A stretch of 64,000 bases of DNA from Tridacna crocea (lineage: Eukaryota; Mollusca; Bivalvia; Cardiida; Cardiidae): NCBI GenBank assembly GCA_943736015.1, contig OX031060.1, positions 3,740,001-3,804,000 of the forward strand, in the 5' to 3' direction. Below, in pieces: positions 56,950 through 64,000 of this stretch. The notes beneath the pieces are model-generated. The model was not told where the DNA came from. It did no database searches and saw only the letters and a program-made list of their open reading frames with translations. The first letter of the stretch is position 1; every line of letters starts with the position of its first letter. Both the position numbers and the translations under genes were made by a program.

Positions 56950-57110
56950 CAAGACAGACAATCAAAATGAGCTCTGCTCTGTGAAAAGGGGGCTTAATGC
57001 ATCTGCAAAAAATATCGACCCCTGTCAGCCTGTACAGTCCGTGCAAGCTGACAGGGGTTGAAACATTTTGCAATAGCAATTTTTTCGCGGAGTCAAAGGA
57101 CCAGTCTACC
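56950..57110. repeat. GCTCTGTGAAAAGGG foldback repeat
   Basis: GCTCTGTGAAAAGGGGGC, then the palindrome CCCCTGTCAGCCTGTACAG / GTGCAAGCTGACAGGGG, then TTTTTTCGCGGAGTC. Confidence 0.7.
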
Positions 57111-57424
57111 TCATGATAAAGCCAGCTGTTTGACAAATAGATTATACAGATCCATTTTCATGTAATTTACTTCTTTGATATATGAATCTCTCTTTTCCTA
57201 GAGCAATATTCAAATAAATGGTAAATCAACTATCACAATACACAATTTCAAAAGTGGACAACTGCCAAATTCCTTTTGTCTTCTAAATAACCTAGTTATA
57301 CAATCAATTTCGGTCTTGGAGTACGAAATAAAGCAAAATTGAAATTATCAGATCAACAAAGCATGTAAAAAAAACCTGCCATTTTTACCGTTTTTTTACT
57401 GGCCTAACAGCCACAGTATAGCCG

Positions 57425-57490
57425 TCAGAGTGGAACCAAAATCAGACTGCATGTTTTATGCAGTTTGATCTTGTCTGACATGGGCCACAA
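57425..57490. repeat. Small foldback repeat, GCAGTCTGATC family
   Basis: GGAACCAAAATCAGACTGCA pairs with TGCAGTTTGATCTTGTC. Confidence 0.65.
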
Positions 57491-57526
57491 AAGCAACAAA
57501 AGTTGTAGGAAGCCAAAATTATTTCT

Positions 57527-57755
57527 TTAAGCCTTTCCCAAACAATCCCTGGTTTTTACATGTCAGGAATAGAGGCCTTTTGAAAACATAGTGGGAAAAG
57601 GAGAAAATGCTGGTAACCAGCATTTTCTCCTCTTCCCACAATGTTTTCTACCCTATCATTTAGAAAAATAATCTTTTTAGCTACTGTAAATTTGTTGTCT
57701 ACAAAATGCTTTGAATTTGGTCTGGTCCAAAATTTGCCATTTGGAAAAGGGTTAA
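57527..57755 (+). mobile_element. Palindromic TTAA MITE, subfamily E
   Basis: TTAAGCCTTTCCCAAACAATC to GGAAAAGGGTTAA. Hairpin with two mismatches. Confidence 0.92.
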
Positions 57756-58229
57756 TATTCTCATAAAAAAATGTTTAAAAAAAAAATCAGATCTGAATTG
57801 CGAAATGCAGAGAAAAAAAAATCAACCTATGGAAGGAGGTAATATAAAATTTCATAAATTGTCAGCTGTTTTTATGGCTGGATTCCATGGGTCAAGGTCA
57901 TTCCACCTAAAATGTATGAAAAATAAATAATCATAATTAACATTTTTGGAAATCATTTGAATATCTTGAAAAACACAGCCTTTTGAAAACATGGGGGGAA
58001 AGGCAAAAAAAATGCTACCAAATTTTTTTTAAATTTGTTTTTACTATGGTAATGATAAGTAAAGGCGCTTTCAAAATAAAGTTTTTCATGGAAGCCTGTG
58101 CACTACTTTAGTGGCACCCTGTATAAAAAGAGGATTATTAGGATGAAGCAACTTTCCAGGGGCTTTTACTGACAACTAGTTAATTAAGACAAGAGGGCCA
58201 TGATAGCCCTGTATTGCTCTACGGGCTTT

Positions 58230-58261
58230 TTAACCCTTTACCACACAAATCAAAGAGTTAA
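58230..58261 (+). mobile_element. Minimal MITE: two ends only
   Basis: 32 bases from TTAACCCTTTACCACACA to AAAGAGTTAA. Arms and hairpin are absent. It shares its right TTAA with the next copy. Confidence 0.7.
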
Positions 58262-58486
58262 CCCTTTCCCAAAAAATCCCTTGTTTTTACGGGTCTAGAC
58301 TAGTAGCCTTTTGAAAACATTGTGGAAAAAGAAGAAAATGCTGGTAACCAGCATTTTCTCCTTTTCCCACAATGTTTTCTACCCTGCCATAGACAGAAAT
58401 CATCTTTTCAGCAAGAGTTGAATTATTGTCTGCAAATGCTTTCAATTTGGTCTAGTCCAAAAGTTTGTCATTTGGGAAAGGGTTAA
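58258..58486 (+). mobile_element. Palindromic TTAA MITE, subfamily E
   Basis: TTAACCCTTTCCCAAAAAATC to GGGAAAGGGTTAA. Close sister of 12269. Confidence 0.93.
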
Positions 58487-58620
58487 TGACCTTTAAAGAG
58501 AAGGCTTTAGAAAACATTGTGGGAAAAGAACATGTTGTCAGCCAGTATTTTCTCCTTTTCCAACAGTCTTTCATACCCTATCAGAGACAAATATAATCAT
58601 TTAAGCTACATTCAATAGGG
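58483..58620 (+). mobile_element. Palindromic MITE, truncated right arm
   Basis: TTAATGACCTTTAAAGAG, hairpin shortened (GGGAAAAGAACATGTTG), ends after AAGCTACATTCAATAGG. Confidence 0.7.
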
Positions 58621-59595
58621 CAAAGCCAATTTTGGTCACAAAGCTTCAATTACTTGAATCTTGGTAAAAGTCCACAAGATAAAGCCCCATACCAAATAAA
58701 ACAGGGCTAGCATGTGTGGTTATAAACAAGAAAATTTTCAAGCTTGCTCAATAAAAGCCCATGTAAAAAGAGTTCACTCAATAAAAGGCCCTGTAAAACA
58801 CGAGACCCATGAGACAGATGAGCCCTAGGTCTAATGGTTAGTAACAAAAAGAAACATCAAGTTTTCACTACAAAACTTGTGATCCCTGGGTGGGGCCAAA
58901 CTTGACCCCAAAGGTTATAAATTTACAAACTTGACCCCAAAGGTTATAATTTGGACCCTCTTGGTAGAGGCCCACTAGATAAACCTACAACATGCAAAAT
59001 TTGGTAGCCCTAGAGCTTATGGCCATATACCAGTAGATTTTTAAAGTTTCCATATACAAGCCCATGTAAAACTTGTGACTCCAGGGTGGTGCGAAATTTG
59101 ACCCAAGGGCTATAATTTGAGCATCCTTGGAAGAGACTCACTAGATGCGAAATTTGGTAGCCCTAGGCTCTATGGCTAGGTAGAAAAAGAATTTTAAAGT
59201 TCTCACTATGTAAGGCCATGTAAAACTTGTGACCCTCTCAGCGGGGCCAATTTTGACCCCAGGACTATAATTTGAAGAAACTTGATAGAGGTCCAGTAGA
59301 TAAAGCTACCTGTCAAATTTGGTGTCCCTTGGCCCTATGGCTAAGTAGAAGAAGAATTTTAAAGTTCTACCTATATAAGCCCATATAAAACTTGTGAACT
59401 TCTTTCATACAAATTTGCCTATAACTACCAGTACTGATACAGACTATAGTTGTAAATTAGCCACAGGCAAGGATTACCTGCACCCTTACCTGTGCAAGTT
59501 CCCTTTTGTCCCAGTTATATTTTGGTCTAAAAATCAAAATGTGGACAACTGGGATTAAACCTTTCGTTTATAATGGTATTTATACAAACCTCAAA

Positions 59596-59798
59596 CTACA
59601 CTCGTGGGAATGAAGCCTGGGTGGCAATACCACATTGATTGTCCTTGTTTCTGGACATCTTTACATAGCCATGCATGCCCCATGATGTTCCCCAGCTGTT
59701 CTTTACAAGCCAGTAATCTGATGGCTCTGTACCATAACCAACAACCAGGACACCATGGTCTAATTCCTCGGTACTACATTCCACTTCATCGTACACAC
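59596..59798 (-). CDS. CTSL: Cathepsin L-like cysteine protease, last exon
   Basis: A lysosomal or secreted papain-family (C1A) endopeptidase. This exon encodes the C-terminal part. It begins in phase 1 (second and third base of a Gly codon) after TTTTTGCAG and reads [20 protein letters not shown]. It holds the active-site His ([11 protein letters not shown]) and Asn (WLVKNSWG), then [16 protein letters not shown], and stops after SFPRV at 59598-59596. Length and motifs match the family end exactly. The intron position before GVYDE agrees, from memory, with vertebrate CTSL. No clear polyadenylation signal was found downstream. Confidence 0.97.
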
Positions 59799-60239
59799 CT
59801 GCAAAAACAAGAGCATTGCATGTTGCTGCAGCTGCTTGCTTGTCAGTGAAAATTTCAAGTAAGACAAAAGGGGCATAACTCTGTGAAAAATACTTGAAAA
59901 TAAGCCCAATCTTGTTGTATGGTTTCTCCTTTCTAAAGTTAACTATTAGTCACAGTTTGAGGTGATATCTTTAAGTTAGTGAGTGATATTATAGTTATAG
60001 TAAGTTATATCACAGGGGCAAGTGCACCTACCCACACTTTCCTAGAGTTTCTTATAACCAGTATTTCTCAATATTCTATCCAAGTTACTGGCTGCTTTCC
60101 AAAATAACCATTGCTGAAACAATAATCAGCAGTGGGAGAGGAATGAATCCTATCTTACTCCACAAATGTTTTCCAAACCTTCATTCTGCAGGGTTGCTAA
60201 CCTTTTACTCCACAATGCTGACTTTTGATGACCCTTTGA

Positions 60240-60493
60240 TGTTGTTGGTTGTACTGGGGTTTAACGCCACTTTAACAGCTAAGGTCATATCATGGCAGTC
60301 AGTGACGTGTGACATGTTTCCTGGCTTTCTCATATCAGTGCTCTCACAACTTTCTTTCCAAAGCCATCCACTACTTTTCTCACCTGCTTCAGCAGAGATG
60401 AGAGGCGAAAATACGCCGGAAAGTATTGAACTCACAACCAAAAGGTTACGAGTCCCACATGCTCACCATGAGCCACCCCGGTGGGCCACAACG
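60240..60493 (-). mobile_element. tRNA-derived SINE (type I) in the MITE
   Basis: Same family and orientation as 53040 (GTACTGGGGTTTAACGCCAC ... GAGCCACCCCGGTGGGCC). Target duplication CTTTGA at 60234-60239 and 60494-60499. Confidence 0.87.
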
Positions 60494-60621
60494 CTTTGAA
60501 AGAACCTTTTTGAAAAGATTGTGGGAAAAGGAGAAAATGCTGGAGACCAGCATTTTCTCCTTTTTCCCACAATGTTTTCTTCCCTATGAACAAATAATTG
60601 CACCATTTAAGCCACACTGAA

Positions 60622-61116
60622 TAAATGAATGAATGAATGAATAGTGTTTTATGGCCCGTCAACAACTTAGGTCATATTGGGCGCACTTAGTAAACAATAA
60701 TGCGAGGTGAAAATAACATACATGTGCAACAACATAAGACAAACATGATAAATGAGGAATGGATCAAACACAAAATGATGCCCCTTTTGTCGCCTTTTAC
60801 GACATGCATTCTGTCACTTTTGTTCCGCCAGATGAAATGGCAGATGTGACGATCGCGGGACTGCAGTGGTTTATTCTTATACCCCCGATTAAACCACATG
60901 GGGTCCCACAGGCCAACTGATTCCCATTCCAAACCCTATTTACATCAAGAAATAAAATATAGGATTTGGAATAAGAACTACCCAGCCTGCTGCAATCCTA
61001 CAAATTACGAGGAAAGCAGCCGTTTGTCTCTAATTTTAGTCACCTTCTACGACACGCCATAGAGAAAGGCCGAGGTCCTATACTATAAAGTAAAAACCCC
61101 CGGGACCCCACGGGGA
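60622..61116 (-). mobile_element. SINE-like retroelement (type IV), ~495 bp, 14-bp target duplication
   Basis: Exact duplication TAAGCCACACTGAA at 60608-60621 and 61117-61130. On the minus strand it starts CCCCGTGGGGTCCCGGGGG, holds GGCGTGTCGTAGAAGGTGAC and a related TGTCGTAAAAGGCGACAA, and ends in (CATT)n. The simple-repeat tail and long duplication indicate LINE-driven insertion. No reverse transcriptase reading frame is present. Confidence 0.85.
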
Positions 61117-61148
61117 TAAGCCACACTGAAATTGTCAATTGAAATTGG

Positions 61149-61223
61149 CCGGGCCAGAGATCTAACCAGCCACCCTCTGTTCTTGAATACTATACATTAC
61201 CGACTGGGCTACCAGGCTCTGCT
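61149..61223 (-). mobile_element. Head fragment of a type II SINE
   Basis: Minus strand: AGAGCCTGGTAGCCCAGTCG, then TTCAAGAACAGAGGGTGGC. The body and tail are missing. The target duplication could not be resolved. Confidence 0.72.
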
Positions 61224-61245
61224 GTCAGTTTGGACTAGTTCAAAT

Positions 61246-61474
61246 CTAAGTCTATCCCAAACAAGCCCTGTTTTTTCACTTGTCTGCAGTACAAGCCTTT
61301 AAAAAACACTGTGGGAAAAGGAGAAATTGCTCGTAACGAGCAATTTCTCCTTTTCCCACGGTGTTTTCTAGCCTATTGGAAAACTTTCTGCCATTCTCAT
61401 CAAATTCAAAATTGTCATCTGCAAACACTCTAAGTTTGGGTCAGTGTAAAATTTGTCATTTGGGAAAGGGTTAA
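61246..61474 (+). mobile_element. Palindromic MITE, subfamily B
   Basis: CTAAGTCTATCCCAAACAAGC to GGGAAAGGGTTAA, the only full B copy in this orientation. Perfect hairpin. Confidence 0.92.
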
Positions 61475-61560
61475 GTCATGTGGTGAAGATTAAAACAACC
61501 AAGAAGTTTCCGTAATCTATCACCAATGCGAAAGAAAACACAAAATCTGTATTACTGTAC

Positions 61561-61726
61561 CTGAGTCATAGCTTTGGAATGATGGATGACTGGCATCAAT
61601 AGCCACAGATATTGGTCCTTGAGTGCAAACTGCTTCCTTGAGTGCAGATTCACTGCCACTTTCTACGTCTGTGAATCCTTTAACTGTAGCTACTTCTTTC
61701 TCAGGCCTATATTTACATCTTTCTTT
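61561..61726 (-). CDS. CTSL: Cathepsin L-like cysteine protease, penultimate exon
   Basis: 166 bases, 55 codons plus the first base of a Gly codon. Acceptor TTACCATTACAG precedes it and a GTACAG donor follows at 61560. It reads KERCKYRPEKEVATVKGF, then ...GPISVAIDASHPSFQSYDS, the part of the mature enzyme between the YPY motif and the active-site His. Phase 0 entry and phase 1 exit join cleanly to the neighbouring exons. The intron that follows (61560-59799) is almost wholly built of MITEs and SINEs. Confidence 0.97.
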
Positions 61727-61802
61727 CTGTAATGGTAAATATTTTGTAAATATTCTCATTCCTATGTAGAGAAAGTTTAAGAGCTTTAAATCAACCTTAC
61801 GT

Positions 61803-61880
61803 GGCTTGCAATACAAATAAATGGCATTGGGACATTTGGGCAAAGTGTTGTCTCAGATCAGCCTGCACAATTCTGATCCA
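61803..61880. repeat. End fragment of the GGCTTGCAA MITE family
   Basis: GTGGCTTGCAATACAAATAA, GGGCATTGGGACATTTGGG-like and GTCTCAGATCAGCCTGCACA match the left third of the element at 36080. Confidence 0.6.
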
Positions 61881-61894
61881 ACATGACCCAGGTC

Positions 61895-62039
61895 AAGTTT
61901 GTTAAAATAATCAAGTACAAACATTTGTGGTAAAAGGAGAAATTGCTGGTTACGAGCAATTTCTCCTTTTCCCACAAAGTTTTCAAAAGCTGTCTGTTGT
62001 TGATATGTCAAACTGAGTATCTATGGAGTAAAGGGTTAA
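61895..62039. mobile_element. Palindromic MITE, subfamily D, left part missing
   Basis: Hairpin with tip GCTGGTTACGAGC (one A-type and one B-type arm) and right end CTATGGAGTAAAGGGTTAA, as in the copy at 29931. Confidence 0.85.
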
Positions 62040-62055
62040 CAGAAAATGTGGCCTC

Positions 62056-62251
62056 TTAACCCCTTACCAAACAATACCTACTTTTGACTCCCCTGATAAA
62101 GAAGCCTGGTGACCAGCATTTTCTCCTTTTCCCACAATGTTTTCTACCCTTTACAAAACAAATTTCAAATTTTCATCCACTTTTATTTTGTCATCTGCAA
62201 TTCCTTTCAATTTTGACAAACCTACAATTTTGTTGTTTGGTAATGGGTGAA
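62056..62251 (+). mobile_element. Palindromic MITE, left hairpin arm deleted
   Basis: TTAACCCCTTACCAAACAAT to GGTAATGGGTGAA. AAAGAAGCC passes straight to TGGTGACCAGC, so only the right arm of the hairpin is present. Confidence 0.88.
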
Positions 62252-62333
62252 GTGTACACAAGATATCTAAGATTTGTCCCAGTGACATAGTTTTACAGCC
62301 AACATGACCCAATTCGAACTTGACATGTAGACA

Positions 62334-62553
62334 CTAACCCTTTACCACACAATCCCAACTTTTAACGACCCTGTGAAAGAAACCTTTTGAGAACATTGTG
62401 GGAAAAGGAGAAAATGCTGGTAACCATCATTTTCTCCTTTTCCTGTTTTCCACCCTTCCCAAAACAAATTTCAATTCCCCAGTCATCTTTGTTTTGTCAT
62501 CTGCAAATGCTTTCAATTTGGACCAGTCTAAAATTATGTCATTTGATAAAGAG

Positions 62554-62557
<4 letters not shown>
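62334..62557 (+). mobile_element. Palindromic MITE, subfamily A
   Basis: CTAACCCTTTACCACACAATC to GATAAAGAGTTAA. Right hairpin arm lost CCACAATG. The right TTAA is shared with the next copy. Confidence 0.9.
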
Positions 62558-63057
<500 letters not shown>

Positions 63058-63251
63058 CTAGTTTCACGAAAATCTGACAGAAGAAGCGGACATTATAAAA
63101 GGGAAAGACAAACAGACAGATGACAAGAACCACATCATGACATAACGATTCAGGCCTTCTAACAGTAGAGTTCAACAAACCTATAGCAAGCCGACAATTA
63201 TTATCAATTCACCTGACACTGTTCTGAACTCTATACCACACAAGCCAGACT

Positions 63252-63480
63252 TTAACCCTTTCCCAAACGACAAAGTTTAGACTCTTCCAATCCAAAAGAG
63301 TTTGCAGACGACAATTTTAAATTTTGAGAAAATGGCAAAAAGTTCTCAAAAAGGATAGAAAACACTGTGAGAAATGGAGAAATTGCTCATTACGAGCAAT
63401 TTCTCCTTTTCTCACGGTGTTTTCAGAAGACTTTTACTGCAGACACGTAAAAACCAGGGCTTGTTTGGTAAAGTGGTTAA
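63252..63480 (-). mobile_element. Palindromic TTAA MITE, subfamily B
   Basis: TTAACCCTTTCCCAAACGAC to GGTAAAGTGGTTAA. The hairpin pairs through CTCATTACGAG. The right TTAA is shared with the next copy. Confidence 0.93.
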
Positions 63481-63677
63481 ACGACCACAAAGAAGAAATT
63501 TTTTAAATACATAGTGGGAAAAGGAGAAAATGCTGGTAACCAGCATTTTCTCCTTTTCCCACAATGTTTTCTACCCTATTGGAAACTATTTCAAAATTTT
63601 GAGTTATGTTCATTTTGTCGTCTGCAAGTGCTTTCAATTTGGAACAGTCTAAAATTTTGTTGTTTGGTAAAGAGTTC
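63477..63677 (+). mobile_element. Palindromic MITE, subfamily A, left arm shortened
   Basis: TTAAACGACCACAAAGAAGA to GGTAAAGAGTTCA. Perfect hairpin. Confidence 0.88.
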
Positions 63678-63742
63678 AGAAGAATAATGTTTTCATACCT
63701 GTGGGGATATCAGCATTTTCACACATACTCAGAGAAAAAGCT

Positions 63743-63918
63743 TTAACCCATTGCATCAAAATGTGCAGCTTATGTTTCCACGAGCAACTACTGCTATGAA
63801 CATCTCTTCCCACCATGTTTTAAAAAGACTTTCAAAAAACCTTTTGAAAACATTGTAGGAAAAGGAGAAATGCTGGTAACCAGCATTTTCTCTTTTTCCC
63901 ACATTGTTTGAGAACTCT
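63743..63918. mobile_element. Palindromic MITE, mixed and truncated
   Basis: TTAACCCATTGCATC, then a piece with CACGAGCAACTACTGC and CTTCCCACCATG, then a complete A hairpin tip GGTAACC. The right arm stops after CACATTGTTTG. Confidence 0.65.
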
Positions 63919-64000
63919 ACATAAAGCTTGGTATTTTCTGTGAGGCTCAAATCTGGTACCTCCTGCATGTGAGTCCTTCATTTTGCCACTGTTCAAAGCA

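Larger units (their letters stand above)
58186..59420 (-). mobile_element. Third Helentron-like element, MITE-interrupted, ~160-bp units
   Basis: ACAAGAGGGCCATGATAGCCC at 58190 is the mirror of the 3' hairpin end of the element at 44482. After a block of MITEs (58230-58620), diverged units follow, each with AAAACTTGTGACCC, GGGGCCAATTTTGACCCC, TATAATTTGAA and AAATTTGGTAGCCC. AAACTTGTGA starts at 58873, 59068, 59222 and 59388. One unit holds a duplicated TTGACCCCAAAGGTTATAA. Confidence 0.6.
60197..61245 (+). mobile_element. Palindromic MITE carrying three SINE insertions
   Basis: Pieces of one copy: CTAACCTTTTACTCCACAATG...GATGACCC (60197-60239), arm and hairpin with tip GGAGACC (60500-60621), a short right-arm piece (61131-61148), and TCAGTTTGGACTAGTTC to CTAA (61224-61249). 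It lies within the last cathepsin intron. Confidence 0.8.

Noticed and set aside
60687-60932. 81-codon open frame on the minus strand
   Set aside because: It lies inside the 495-bp SINE-like insertion bounded by a 14-bp target duplication.
63840-64000. Possible upstream cathepsin exon near GAG-GTACC at the right edge
   Set aside because: Reading frames there give no propeptide or CGSCWAFS motif, so no exon is called.

Overview
The window looks like part of a bivalve mollusc genome, probably a heteroconch clam or mussel, though the species cannot be fixed from sequence alone. It is AT-rich, intron-rich, and about a third of it consists of short non-autonomous mobile elements. The tRNA-derived SINEs, the arrays that open with AGCTCACCTGAG and close with a GGGCCATCTTGGCCC hairpin, and the foldback repeats built on GGGCCCGTATTCACC or on GCAGTCTGATC are, from memory, widespread in bivalves. 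No rRNA, tRNA gene, CRISPR array or retrovirus-like element was seen.

One gene is certain: the 3' part of a cathepsin L-type cysteine protease on the minus strand (exons 62827-63018, 61561-61726 and 59596-59798). The exon carrying the catalytic cysteine lies beyond base 64000. Short exons below normal ORF length cut-offs were found by eye: a terminal exon on the minus strand at 54035-54199 with a 3' UTR; a terminal exon on the plus strand at 17632-17727; a first-exon candidate at 41902-42011 (+); an open coding-like stretch at 40941-41533 (+) split by mobile elements; and weaker candidates at 12878-13042 (+) and 23-106 (-). None of these could be assigned a function.

The dominant feature is a superfamily of about 80 palindromic MITEs of roughly 230 bp. 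They begin TTAA-CCCTTT and end AAAGGG-TTAA, as expected of piggyBac-type elements, and carry a near-perfect central hairpin of about 60 bp (GTGGGAAAAGGAGAAA...). Subfamilies are named here by arm and hairpin: A (arm CCCTTTACCACACAATCC, hairpin tip GGTAACC), E (arm CCCTTTCCCAAACAATCC, A hairpin), B (arm CCCTTTCCCAAACGAC, hairpin tip CTCGTTACGAG), C (arm CCCTTTACTCCATAGATAC, hairpin with GGTGAAATTGCTCG) and D (C-like end with B hairpin). Strand + means the ACAATCC-type arm (or its equivalent) is on the left.

Layout: 0-13.4 kb, scattered MITEs; 13.4-18.5 kb, a MITE desert ending in a candidate terminal exon; 18.5-30 kb, dense MITEs, often chained through a shared TTAA, plus two SINEs; 30.9-32.3 kb, a Helentron-like element with a 143-bp tandem array; 33-40 kb, mixed MITEs; 40.6-43.8 kb, candidate exons and a four-layer nest of elements; 44.3-46.5 kb, a Helentron-like element with a 166-bp array inside a MITE; 48.3-52.1 kb, a 43-bp minisatellite with decayed flank; 53.3-54.2 kb, end of an unknown gene; 54.6-59.5 kb, MITE chains and a third Helentron-like array; 59.6-64 kb, cathepsin L with introns filled by MITEs and SINEs. 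Stretches not listed (for example 107-812, 1023-1539, 2299-2741, 28209-28762, 28992-29351, 33722-34039, 34377-34913, 35556-36079, 39683-40149, 57106-57424, 57756-58185, 59799-60196 and 63019-63251) show only AT-rich sequence or very short repeat fragments.
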